From contig JACATO010001443.1 in NCBI GenBank assembly GCA_018389105.1, positions 124,001 through 188,000 on the forward strand: DNA of 64,000 nt. Direction: 5' to 3'. Below, in pieces: positions 28,601 to 40,579 of this stretch. Source of the stretch: Nautilus pompilius (lineage: Eukaryota; Mollusca; Cephalopoda; Nautilida; Nautilidae). Position 1 is the first letter of the stretch. Every line of letters begins with the position of its first letter. The notes under the pieces are model-generated. The model was not told where the DNA came from, made no database searches, and saw nothing but the letters and a program-made list of their open reading frames with translations. Position numbers and translations under genes: made by a program.

Positions 28601-31600
28601 TTGAATTATTTATTAAAATGGAGTGACACTAAATGGGAAAATGTAGTTTCAGAAAATAATCTGGAGGTAATTATTAACAAAAATATCAAACAAAGATGTA
28701 CTTCAGCTGCAAACATAGCAAATAGAATGTCAGCAGTAATTAACTAGATCAAATAAAAAAGTAGAGAGCTTCTGTTTGTGACACACCTTGTTGTGCTGTC
28801 CAGGTACAGAGTCTTTATTTGAAAAACAACATGGATTTATTAGATAGAGTTCAGCAAATCTTAAGCATTTGGAATGCATTAAATAACTTTAAAGTATTAG
28901 ATCTGTGAACTTTAAACTGTGGACATTTAAGAGGAAGCCTAGCTGAAATTTTCAGAATGATTAAGGGTTTTGAATGTGTGGACAGGGGAAAAGTTTTCCT
29001 GGCTATCTACAGTTAATAGGGTTCATAATTACATATTAACTAAGATTGGAGTACAGTTAGATATCAGAAAATATTTTTTTCCTTTTAGTTAGAGAATAAG
29101 TTACCAGTGAATGCAGTTAATGATAGAATTAGTCTATTTAAGAACCATTCTGATGGATGATGATGATGATGATGATGAGGATGATGATGATGATGAGAGA
29201 GAAGGGTGCATTTGGGGATTTAAAAAAAAATTTTTTTTTCTGCCTACTAATTTCTTAAGGAAGAAAAGAAAGGAAACTTATCCATGCTATTTTATTATAC
29301 AGCACACTAATTGTATACACACATGAGGTTAGTGTACCAAAATTAACAAAAGCAAAGTAAATTAAATCAAAAAAATAAAGTGAAAAGAAAAGAGGAGACT
29401 TAAAAATTAAAACGAAGCCTTCCTCCATTCTTATAAGATAAGTTGGTTGCCTGGTGACCTTGTCACTTGATGTACTTTTTGCAATCCTGGGTGCATCAGC
29501 CAAAATGGCTCCTTGCTGCCTCGTTTTTTTTAACTGTTAAAGTTAATCTGCCAATAATTTTCAATCACATGGCAACATTTCTTAAATAAAGTGATCTCTC
29601 TCTCTCATCCTGGCTGTGAGATCTTCTAGGGTACAAAGCAACATTGTAGTCACTTAAAAGACTATGCATTTATTATACCTCAGTCAATAGGCAGTCATCA
29701 CATTGAAGGGAGAGAGAGGGGAAGCATAAGATATTCAAGCACATAACTAACTCAGCACTAAGGGTCTTCACTGTTTCTTGGGTGAAATTTCTGTGTGGGG
29801 AATTTCCTTTTTATTATGGCAAAGAGTTTCTTATAAACATTGTATCTTCACCTGTTAGTCCACAAAAATCAAAGCAACCAATAAGTCAGACGATTTAGAC
29901 ATTTGTGACTGTAGTTTATGCACTCTCCACCTTTTCCTTTATCAAAAAGGTTATCCCCAGACATGGCCATCTGCAGGACTTTTCCAGGGAGAGGTAAATG
30001 ACCAAAAGAATGTCTGCAGGATAGATAGAGGGGTAAAGGAGGAATTGATAGAATAAGATCAAGTGCAGAGAAATGTGCCTAGCAGTGAAAGTATGTTTTT
30101 ACTTAGAAATATTTCTTGTGATTTATTTAGAATTTCTTAAAATTTATTTTTTGAGTTTAGTATATTTCCTTTGCTATCGTGCTACTCCATCATTGCTCAA
30201 AATAACGAAACAAAGGAAAAAAAAGCCATTTTTATTCAACATTACACTTTCACCCTTAACATTCTAGGGGGGGGGGGTGGCCTCCTATTGCCCCACACCA
30301 CTTGTTGATGCCCATGCCAGAGCAGTTTGAGGCTTCTGTAAAGAACACTAATTACACTTTGATACCGATACTGTTGTCTACTGCACTTTATGAAATTCTG
30401 TAATTTGGAAAGACTGAATCTGACTTACCAAGTTCACCTGGAGTAAGCTGGCTGCTGCTTTTATAGATGGTGGCTGGAGATCGATTTGTGAGAAGAAAAG
30501 AGTAGACCAATAACGCTTCCTTGAAGCTCTCATCCTCAGCACGATCGACCAGCAAGGACAGAACTCCCCTGTTGTTAGCAACATTTTTGAAGTACAGGAT
30601 TCTTGAGAGCTGCATGAGATAAGTGTTTCGTTGATTTTTGTACACAGTCCACGCTCGTATCCCAATCAGACCTGTCACACCTGTTATCAGCAACATCCAA
30701 TCAAATGTTATGTGGGCGAGCACAGTAACCAGCTTTGCTATGATGCCAGCTAATGCAATGCTGACTGATGTTGCCAGGATTCCTTTGTCAAGCGGCTTCA
30801 TCTTAATCTTGCCATCTGGCAGCATCATTTCTAGAGCTTCCACTGGCACTTCTTTGAAAGCTTTCAGCATCAACTTAGAGTCCTTCTTCAGTCTGATAGC
30901 AACTACTACGCGTTTGTAGTACTGCACTGCCTTAGGGAGCGGAGTTTTCTGAATTCGGTTGAGTAGATAGTGGTACCAATGGATGTTTGCAGCAGGTGTT
31001 TCCTTACCTAGTGCCCAAAACTGCAAAACATCATAGTTGTCAATATTGACACTAACCTGAAAAAAAAAAAGATGATAAAAAATGCTGTTGGCTAAGTATT
31101 AGCTTAGTAATTACAAAGTGGCAGGAAGACAATACTATACCTTCAAAAGCAATCCTTTGGCATGCAACTGACACATTGATGATAGCATGACAGCGTATTT
31201 AAGTGATGCATGCTGATTGTCTCAGATCTCATTTGCTGTTTTAATTGTGTAAGGTCTTTCTACAACAGCAATTCTTTCCCATGGGAAATTATTATTAAAA
31301 CAAAGGAAAACCTTGATATGTGTTCAAATGAAATGCTTCATAATATAGTCATGTGATGATATAGTACATTGTGATTGGTTGTCAAGTAAGCAATCAGAAA
31401 GTGCCACACCTGCACAAGTCTAAGCAGTGATATCATTGTAGTGTGGTGAATGTGTGGTAAATACTATGGCTCCTAGAAAGGAAATGCCACCTAAGCATAT
31501 AGAAATCAGTCTTAGCTAGTGAAAGTTACTCTGTCTGGCAGATTGCAGCCAAGCTTAGTGTTTTAAAAGCTCTATGCAACACTCTGAGAAGGATAGGCAA

Positions 31601-34600
31601 AAGTGTTATTGTTGACAACAGCAACAGATGCAGTCAAGGAAAAAAACCTAGACTCTCCAAAAGTGATGTTAAGTACCTCAGAACATGTTCTCTATGTGAC
31701 AGTGGATGACCAAATCAAGATAATCTTCACGGATGAGTTGTTTGGCAATAATCAAAGGGAATTTGTTTAAAGGCTGACTGGGGGAGCTATATAAAAAGTC
31801 AGTGTACAACAGCTACAGTGAAGCATGCGGATGGATCAACACAAATAGGGGGTCTGTATATCAGCCAAGAGTGTTGGAGATTTGAATACAATTGAAAGTA
31901 TATTGACTGCCAATAGGTATAGGCAGGTTCACATCCATCATGCCTTACCATCGGGAAGACATCTCATCAGGTGGTGATTCATCTTTCAATATGACAGTGA
32001 CCGCAAGCATGCAGTCAATATGATGAAAAACTATCTAGAACATAAAGGTGGTGATGGAATGTTCACAAAGATGATTTTGCCTGCACAGAGTCCTGATCTG
32101 AACATCAATAAAGCTACATGGGCTATAGGGTTACATGATTAATGAGACAGTAAAAAGGCAACCAGACACCTTGGATAAATTGTGGAAAGTGCTACAGGAT
32201 ATTTACAACAATATTCCATAGTCATACATTCATAATCTGCACTGGTGCATAAAAACAAGGTGTCATGCTCTACCAGCAAAGGATTTGCATACCAATACAC
32301 TGTATAACATATTCTTTCTCTTTTGCATATTTCATGTAATAATGGTGTATGTATTGTATCCATCTCTGAGTTGTGATTACCTATTATTTGTATGAAATAA
32401 TTATGGAAAAACATGGTATAACACTATTTTGTTTTTTAAAAGAGAGAATGACACACATCCCACTGCCATAGCAACTACTCACATTTAATATCACCAGTTA
32501 CACAATGAAGATTGTCACACCTTGTTTTTTTCTTAATCATCATACCACATTAACGTGAGATACTTTACAAACAATGCAGAAATTCTTGCTGACTAACTCG
32601 TACATGATGGACATAAAATTAGTAAGCAGAAAAGCAGTTTGGCAATGGAGACCTCAAAAACTGCTTGGTGTTGGTGGGCTCTGCTCATAGTTCTGAGGTG
32701 AAACACTTACCCGCACCCCTTCAGTGACTGTGTGCTCAGTGAGTGCCCTCTTGACTACGGAGTCAGGGAGCCTGTGGAAGTTTGCTTTCTCCAGGATGTC
32801 GTCCAGTCGCTGCAGCAGCCAGAACTCATTGTCCAATCGTTCTCTGCGAGTCCACTTGCGGGTTATTACTGTATCTTTGTCTGGGTTGATAGGATCAAAG
32901 AGAGACTACAAAAAAAACAAAGTATTAATTTCAGTGCTAAAATAAACAAATACATAAATTTTAAATGGATTCAGTTATATAAATAAGGGAAAAATAAAAC
33001 ATTAAAAATAGATAGAAAAAAAAGCAAAAAACAACTGATTACTGAATTTTTGAAAGAACATCAGAATTTGTTTTGACCTTTAGTTTTACATAATTCCTAA
33101 AGGGAGATAACAGTCTAATTTCATTTAGTTTAAATCATTTGCTGAAGCAGCAAATCCCTTGATATTTACAACTCATAAACTCCGATCTCTGTATTTCCAA
33201 TAACTTTTCAATTAATATAAAATACTTAAAGATTCTTGAACTTTAAAAAAAAAAAAACAAAGCAAAAAAAAAAAAAAGACTGACTTATCTTCAATTATTT
33301 CTTAGATTGTAAACAATATTTATGGGGAGATGTTACAACAGAGACAACAAAAAATCCAAAGGAACAAAGAGATAAAAGGATTTTGTTATTTTCTAAGAAA
33401 AATATTTGATATTTTTTAATAGTAAAGATTTTACAGACTTTCCAAAAGATATTTTTCTAACCCTAAATTAACTATTTTACTTTATTTCAATTTCTTAAAA
33501 AGTTTAGACTTTACCATTTGAATATACAAAACTTCTGATTTGGTATGCTTTCAATCTTGTCTCAAATAAACTTTTTCTTTCTTTCTTAAGCTTGAAAAAA
33601 AAAAACAAGTACTTGTTAATAATATAAGTAAAGAGCACAGGTACAATCATGTATATCTGAACAAAGGGAGAATTCATTGACAGGTCATGTTTGGAAAACT
33701 GCAAATGTGAAAATTTTGAAGCATTTCAACAAAGTGAAGGAAAGAACACAAGAATCTAATGTTCTGAGAGTGGGAAAAAGGGGTAGTACCTTCACTTCTT
33801 GTAAGACCCTATGATACTTGTTAACGATAGCACTATCCAAAGCTAAGGCAAACTCGTCAAACATTTGCTTCTCATCATCTCTAAGGAAGTTCTCCCTGCT
33901 CATCAGGAGCCGAATGATAGAAGTACGTGTAATTGGAATATACCGCTCTCTGGAATAAAAACATATACAAAAAAAAAATCAACCAATCAATCAATCAATC
34001 AAAAACAAGAACAAAACCAACAACATACAGCCATAGACAAAAGTTTTGCATCACTCTAGAAATAATAACAGAATCTATCTACAAACTAAGCTTGTAGAGC
34101 TTGACGCTGTACCATTGACCACTTCTAAATGTCTGCTTCTGAATGCTTCTAGTCGAGTCACCTATAATTGTTGTCCTGATTTATAAGTCTTTTTGGGAAT
34201 CATATATTTGCATGTTACATGTCAAACTTTCACATTTTTCAATTTTGTTTTTATTCCATTAAGCATGTAGAAAAATACAAAGCGGTATGAATTTCCGTAA
34301 GTTAACACAACATTATTATGCAAATTGAGTGAATTTAATTCAACCATATGCAAAACTTTTGGCTGGATGGCTCTAGTGTCATGACATTTGTTATTGGAAA
34401 TATAGATTGGTGTATTACAGACATAAATCATAGTACAGTTAAATCTAATAAAAATATAAATTACTACTTATCCACAAATGTAGCACAGTCACAAAAATGT
34501 TGCTGGTTTTGAAAAACATAAGTCTGTAAACAGATCACCATCACTTGGATTAGGAATCAACAAGAGCTAACATGGTCAGCAACACTAGATAAGAATATAT

Positions 34601-37600
34601 AATCAAAAATAACCATGTTGTCAATAGTTAATGTCTGTCTGTTCACTAACAAAATCAGCAATTCCTCCCCTGTCATCCCGACAGCAGATTATTCATCTTG
34701 TTTACCATTACCGTTAAACTCAAATGACCAATGTCTTGGAACAGCCTACCAATTCTCTTGGTCATTGTGCTACCTGCTAGATGTGCATCTGCTATCATGC
34801 CTCTTTTGAACGCTGTTATGTCTTTGCCTTTATCAGTCAGATTGACTGCAAATATGCTTGTCCAAGTCATATACAACACTGCAGGACTCACCTTTCACAT
34901 CGAGTTGCCATTCACAGAAAGCGAAGAATTTATTCAGGCTATTCCAAACACTTCAGTATTAGAATTAATTTTTACAACTGTGCTGCAGAAAACATTTCCC
35001 ATTTGACAAAAAAAGAAAGTAAGGAGACTTGGCAGTGACAATTTTAAATTACTTGCACATGAATGGATGAATTAAAGAAACTTTCCTAAAACTTCTATTT
35101 TGATAGCTGGTAAGCATGCCAGTGATAGTTCTTTTGCATAGACACAGAGTATTATAACAACACTTCCATTTCCCAAAGTACATTTTAAAAAAATGAATCA
35201 AAGAATACATGCACAGAACAAAGTAACATTTTTTTTTACAATTTCCGTAGATCTAAGGAATTAATAATTTAAGAGAAGCTCATTCACCGATAGACATCTT
35301 TATCTTCTTCCAACACCTTGAGCTGTTTATTGGTGCTGGTGGCTGCTGAATACCTCAATATATGTGATGTCCTACTGGCACTGATCAAGGTTCTACAAAT
35401 TCTTTTATACAAGGGGTGACTACAGCTCCGGCCATAACAACATACCTGGGCCATCTGCCAACAGAAACCCTGAAATGAGGAGGGTGAGAGAGAAAAAAAA
35501 AACATGGAATGACAACAAAAAAGCTGCCTGAATACTTCAAGTGCCTAAACAAAGCACAAGCAGATACAAATACAGAAACTAGAATAAAACAATATAAAGT
35601 TGAAAAGGGCTGCTGAAGCTTTAAGGAAGGGAACAGAATGTATCTGCTAGGTAGCATATTTACAAAATAATTTTAAATATCTAGCACTGATAACCGAGTT
35701 ACTCATTTCATAGACACACTTCCTCAGATTATGACTTTGACATTATCTTTAGGGGTCTTGCTGATCCTCTCTCTTTGCAATGTGTACACCTCATTTGCAA
35801 CTGTGGTTCTTGTTGATAATTAAATTTGAATGGGTTAACTGTTTGTTTAATACTATACCAGATTGTGAGTTAAACAAAACCTTGCAGGGTTCACTTTATT
35901 AAGAAATTTATTTTCAAAAAGGTTTATTGTTATAACATTATTTTCTTAGAAACTATTTGCCAAACTTTAAACAGCTGTTACACTGATAACACTGGTCAAC
36001 AAATTTTTATTTTTTTTCTTTGGCAGACCATCTAGGAGTGTTTTCTGGGGTTTTGAAGGTCGCTGATTACGAATATAACATTGGTTTTGTCTGATTGGCT
36101 CTAGTTTAGAAGATATTGATAGCCTCAAATAAGCCTAAACTGCTAAAATTCTCCCTGAAATATTCTTCAATAGAGCAGCAGTAAATAATAATTTTCTGAT
36201 ATTATTGAATCATTATAATGATTATAATCATTATAATGATTCAATAATATCAGAAAATACATAATAATTATTATGTATGTAGTGTTTTTAAAAACAGTAT
36301 TTAAGAATTTTCTTTTTAATTCTTTTCTTTTTTATTCCAGAGTTGAAAATGAGTTCTTCTAAAAGACGTTGTAGATATGAACCGGATGTCTTTTGTTACA
36401 TCTGTGGACAGTATATGATGGCACAACAAAAGAGGAATATTACAGACTTTGTCAAGAGGGCGTACAAAGCATACTTCGATATGAAACTAGGTGACCAAGA
36501 TAAGTCTTGGGCCCCACATATGGTGTGCAAAACCTGTGTAGAAAGTCTCCGCGGTTGGACCAATGGTAAGCTGAAGTTGAAGTTTTGCTGTACCATGGTG
36601 TGGAGAGAGCCCAAGAATCATTTTGATGACTGCTACTTCTGTATCAATGACATGACGGGGTTTAACAAGCACAAGAAAGCAAATTGGCAGTATCCGAGCC
36701 TGGATTCTGCTATCCGTCCTGTTGCGCACTCTGAGGATCTACCTGTGCCTGTTTTCACCAGTCTGCCTGAAATCGATGAAACCGAAGAGATTCCAGCTGA
36801 TCTTTCAATATCAAGTGGTGATAGCTGTAGTGACTATGAGAGAACCCTCAAATGGCCCTCAGCTTTTCAATCAATCTGAACTTAATGACCTAGTGCGAGA
36901 CCTTTGTTTGTCGAAGGAGCAGTCTGAAGTTCTTGCATCACGACTCCAAGAGAAAAACATTCTTGATTCTGGCACAAAAAGTAACATACTATAGGACAAG
37001 GGAAGGCAGCTTGCTTCGTTTCTTTTCTAAAGAAGATGACCTGATCTTTTGTAATGACGTTTCTGCACTTCTTAACTGCATGGGGATCTCGTCATATGAC
37101 CCAGCAGATTGGCGTCTCTTTATAGATAGCTCGAAAGCAAGTCTAAAAGTTGTACTTTTGCATAATGGCAATAAGTTTGCTCCTGTACCACTTGGCCATT
37201 CTACCAAGATGAAAGAAGAGTATGATGGTATCCAATTTGTTCTTGAAAAGCTAAATTACAACACTCATAAATGGCTGATTTGTGTGGACTTGAAAATGGT
37301 GAATTTTCTGCTTGGTCAGCAAAGTGGGTACACAAAGTATCCCTGCTTTCTTTGTTTGTGGGATAGCAGAGCAAGAATCCAGCACTGGAGAAGGGAGAAC
37401 TGGCCAGAACGAGAAAGTCTCGAAGTCGGCACAGCCAACGTCATCAATGAGCCTTTGGTACCCAGGGATAGAATCATCTTCCCTCCATTGCACATAAAAC
37501 TAGGGCTCATGAAGCAGTTTGTTAAGGCGTTGAACAAAGATGGGGATTGCTTCAAGTACATATGCAGGCAATTTCCAGGTCTTTCCATCGAAAAAGCTAA

Positions 37601-40579
37601 AGGTGGCATCTTCGATGGACCTCAGATTCGAACGCTCATGAGGGATTCTGACTTCACTAATCATATGAACATGGTTGAGTTAAATGCTTGGGTGTCCTTC
37701 ACAGATGTAGTGACAAACTTTTTGGGAAATCACAAAGCTGACAATTACAAGCAATTGGTCCGTAAGATGCTTACTGCATACGAAAAACTAGGGGCAAATG
37801 TGAGCATCAAAGTTCATTTCTTGTTTAGCCACCTCGACAGATTTCCTGGTAATCTTGGTGATTACAGTGAGGAGCAAGGAGAGAGATTCCATCAAGACAT
37901 CAAAACAATGGAAGAGAGGTATCAAGGCAAATGGGATGAGCACATGATGGCAGACTACTGCTGGAACCTTTGAGAGAGACTGCCCGAAAGTTGCTCACAA
38001 GCGAAAATCGTATAAACGTCAATTTCACTTTTGTGAATAAAATATTGTTTTGTGTGTTCATTGTAACTAAGAATCTAGTGTATAATAATGCTTTGCATTA
38101 ATTTATGATATATAACTGATTATGTAAATGTTTTTTTCCCTTGGAGAATTAAAATTCAGCAAATTTTTAGCAAATTTTTTGTATATTCTCGAAATATATG
38201 AAAAGTGTTCATTTATTAATAAATGAAATGATGTGTTATATCTAACTTAACTTGTTAGATTGAGATTTTACACTGTCTTTGTGGTTTGGATTATCATAAA
38301 AATCAATATCTGACATTTTTGCACTATTTAGCCGTTTTTTGTACGTTTAGTTATGGTCGCGAATGGGTGATTTCAGACGAACGACCCCCCTGTGATATCT
38401 CCAAAACTAGAGCCAACTTGAAAAAACAAATGTCAGATTCGGATTCAGCGCCCTTGAAAACCCCAGAAACCAGTCTCACTTTTCCTGCCAAAAATATTGT
38501 GTTGACCAGTGTAATATACACAAGAATTTTCAAACAAAAGAAATAAAGGCTAAGTCAACTGCAATCAGTATGGGTTTAGGTGGACTAACTAGTCAAAGTT
38601 TCTAAATGACACGAATGCTTTAGTTCTAGATTTTACTGGAGCTTTCAGAAATATTTTTTTGAATAAGATATTGGTAAAAAATAAGATCTCAGCCATTTGA
38701 TCTAGATTATGAGATATTTAACTAACAAATCAGTCTGTCTGTCTGCAAATTGCATAGCTCATTATGAGCTGTCGCTGACCAAAGAGACAATTATTCTTAG
38801 TGTTGCATCTTCTTGGGCTGAGAAATATAGGTAATGATACTAAAATGCATAAAGCCAACAACTGGAATTATGTAATGCATTTATAATCAGATTTGTAGAC
38901 TCATCAGACTGTTCATTTAAATAACAGACAGTTGACAACACAAGTGACTTTTCATCAATGATGATTTGAGCAATTAGTTAGTTATAATTATACAAAAATA
39001 TGGCATGGTTATAAATAGCAGTGTGTAATGCATATTGCAAAGCTGTGCTTGGCTCATTTAAATAAGAAAAAAGAATATAGTTTAATAAATATAAGCATCT
39101 AATAAAGACATTAGTCATTGTATATTAGATAATGTATAATCTCCATTAATCATCCCTCTGTATTTTTTTTCACTACACAAATACAAACCAAGTTTCTATT
39201 ATTTTTAATTTAAAAATAACAGTATATTATACAAAATATATTCATATTAATAATAACTGTTTGATGAACCTGGATTGCATGTCTACTTCAGTATTAATGT
39301 TTAACCACTTAAGAATCATGTGACAAATGTCATTAGGATCTGGAGTAAGTTCATTGATTTATTTCATATCTAAATTGTGGATTTAAAAACATCTTCAAAC
39401 CATTTTCTTAAGTTTTAACTGTCAACAACACATACCATAGAGAATGTCTGAAATCACAGTTTAGCTTATTTTGAAATGGCACAGTGCTTCATCGGAGATA
39501 ATTGCTTTTATTTCATGGGGAAAAGGCTAGTTAACTCAGACCACCCAATGCTAACCCTAATTCATTTGAAAGAAAATATCTTCCAAAAGCCACTTTGAAC
39601 CAAACCCTGGCAAAATCTTCAAAATTAGAAAACAGAAAATGTGCTTAGAGAGACCAGTAATAACACCATAAACAATAGAAACTGGGCACCAGCTTGAAAC
39701 TTTAATGAACTAGGCCACAATCTTTCCATAGATATTCCACTACTTTGGACACAGAAAAAGGGAGAGATCAATGACAGTCATTCAAATCTAGAAACAAATG
39801 TATTTCTCACCAAAAACTATAGAGTTTATTGGCGACAATCCTTCAACAGGACTCGGTCCATTGGGGGGGGGGGCTAGGCTTCAGTTCTGAAAAGTCGTAT
39901 TAGGGTCCTGTTAGAAACGGCGCACATGTAACCCTGGAATTATTTGCTGAACTGATATTGATATCTGTAGAAGCTTTGGAGTTATTCACGTCCCTATTTC
40001 GAGCGCTCACTTCACCGAGCATCACGCTTCAGTGCACGGGTCCACTCTCTCTCTCTCGGTTTTCAAGATGAATTAAAGCACATTTTAAATTCATTAATTC
40101 ACTTACTGCAGTCAGGTGAACAAAAAGGCTGGTTATGTTACAGGAAGGTCGGGACAATGTCATTCGAGAAACACGGGTGGGTATTCAGGCGCAATTAGTG
40201 TTGTTTTTATTTTTGTTTTTTTTTTCCTTTTCTTTTTAAAAAAAAAAGACATACAGGTTCGGGTGAGATCCCCCCCCCTGAAAGGATGTCAGTCCCGTTT
40301 CAGTTCTCCAGCCTACAATAATCAAACAAAGGGGGAAGAGGTCCGCCGCCCTGGCTACTACCTGTAGCAGGAAGAACCCGGCTATCATCTCCTTATTGCT
40401 TCAGCATTCAAAAACCTAAAAAAATAATTAACAACAACAACAACAAAAGCATTCGGCTGCATTATAAATCCTTAAACAACTCATCGCAAGTAAACACGGT
40501 CGTGTACCTGGCAGGTTTTCACGCGAAAAGAACAGTTTTTAACAATTCCCGAGTAATTCCAACGCAAGGGAGCCGCCAT
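25610..40579 (-). CDS. TMEM143: TMEM143-like protein (DUF3754), complete, six exons
   Basis: Exons in transcript order: 40508-40579, 35288-35469, 33790-33949, 32711-32905, 30429-31056, 25610-25926. All borders fit GT-AG and phases agree, giving 1554 bp (517 residues plus stop); human TMEM143 is about 459. The start is ATG at 40579 (MAAPLRWNY), followed by a basic, mitochondrial-type N-terminus. The DUF3754 core is in the fifth exon (PLPKAVQYYKRVVVAIR, SKLMLKAFKEVPVEALEMML, KMKPLDKGIL). It is followed by two hydrophobic segments (about ILATSVSIALAGIIAKLVTV and FDWMLLITGVTGLIG). The C-terminus is acidic/basic (EEEFKEEDRKAKK). In mammals the protein is mitochondrial and its biochemical role is not established. 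It shares its start region head-to-head with GINS2. Introns host a LINE fragment, a Tc1 fossil and the 35990-38511 transposon. Confidence 0.87.
27950..29200 (+). mobile_element. CR1/L2-like non-LTR retrotransposon, 3' part, decayed
   Basis: Fragments appear in the order of a reverse transcriptase: AAGTDANFPQEY (like GPDGIPPRLLK) near 28070; EWKAVNVTLIYKK near 28145 (like EWKxANVTPIFKK); a decayed S-V-P-Q-G-S-V-L-G-P motif near 28440; QLADDT near 28530 (the FADDT catalytic region, Phe lost); ENNLEVIINKN near 28660; LLDRVQQ near 28835; and LRGSLAEIFRMIKGFECVD near 28930-28980. The element ends in a GAT repeat at about 29154-29196, like the simple-repeat tails of this clade. The 5' part is missing, as expected from truncated reverse transcription. 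Multiple stops are present. Confidence 0.8.
29154..29196 (+). repeat. (GAT)n microsatellite, LINE tail
   Basis: About 13 GAT/GAG units lie directly downstream of the decayed CR1/L2-like coding region. The position suggests it is the element's 3' tail and not an independent microsatellite. Confidence 0.85.
31250..32560 (+). mobile_element. decayed Tc1-like transposon
   Basis: The + strand has a putative start near 31465 (MAPRKEMPPK). IKIIFTDE with FGNNQREFV follows near 31715-31765 (first Asp), then FQYDSDRKHAVNMMKNYLEH near 31986-32045 (second Asp), and LPAQSPDLN near 32078-32105, where the following Pro-Ile-Glu is lost. The outer flanks look like diverged inverted repeats (TGATATCAT... near 31427 versus the complement of sequence near 32465-32500), but exact ends could not be set. 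Stops and frameshifts abound. It lies antisense in TMEM143-like intron 4. Confidence 0.75.
36191..36258. repeat. perfect 68-bp palindrome inside the transposon
   Basis: The 34 bases on each side of the centre (36224/36225) are exact reverse complements. The arms contain the smaller palindrome CATTATAATG twice. It is AT-rich and could form a cruciform or hairpin. It lies between the left terminal repeat and the start codon of the element's gene. Confidence 0.95.
36349..38039 (+). pseudogene. orphan transposon-borne protein with Cys-rich N-terminus, frameshifted
   Basis: Reading starts at ATG 36349 (MSSSKRRCRYEPDVFCYICG). Three frames follow one another: 36349 to about 36850, about 36845 to 36985, and about 36975 to 37973. 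A further shift near 37965 restores a Lys/Arg-rich tail ending at a TAA at 38037-38039. The N-terminus carries paired cysteines (CYICG, CKTC and CYFC), probably zinc-binding. The central part has RLFIDSSKASLKVVLLHNGN, WLICVDLKMVNFLLGQQSG, the CFLCLWDSR pair and PPLHIKLGLMKQF. The end has HFLFSHLDRFP and EEQGERFHQDIKTMEERY. I recall many arthropod and hydra proteins annotated as uncharacterized with this architecture. Spaced Asp, Cys-Cys, His and Glu blocks would suit an RNase-H-like transposase, but that is inference. An acceptor-like pyrimidine tract ending CAG directly precedes the start. Confidence 0.75.
38515..40507 (-). other. rest of TMEM143-like intron 1
   Basis: No coding feature was recognised. 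The stretch is AT-rich with a G run at about 39863-39871, a CTCT run near 40047, a poly-T/poly-A pair near 40210-40248 and a C run near 40271. The open frames at 40116-40367 and 38286-38546 show no family resemblance. Confidence 0.6.

Larger units (their letters stand above)
25927..30428 (-). other. TMEM143-like intron 5
   Basis: This is the 4.5 kb intron between the two last coding exons. It contains the CR1/L2-like fragment (27950-29200) and mononucleotide runs such as a G run at about 27578-27587 and one at about 30268-30278. Elsewhere it holds nothing recognisable; the minus-strand open frames at 26040-26705 have no exon-like borders or family resemblance. Confidence 0.6.
35990..38511 (+). 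mobile_element. DNA transposon with CACTGG ends encoding an orphan protein family
   Basis: A 2522-bp element in TMEM143-like intron 1. It is flanked by a TAA direct duplication (35987-35989 and 38512-38514). The ends are long imperfect inverted repeats: left about 35990-36113, right about 38398-38511, both starting CACTGGTCAACA when read inward. They share TTTCTGGGGTTTT and GGCTCTAGTTT at matching offsets. The interior has a perfect 68-bp palindrome (36191-36258) and a frameshifted gene (36349-38039). CACTG termini and a 3-bp duplication recall EnSpm/CACTA elements, while TAA also fits PIF/Harbinger. I do not recognise the protein as a classical transposase of either, so superfamily assignment is open. 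Confidence 0.82.
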
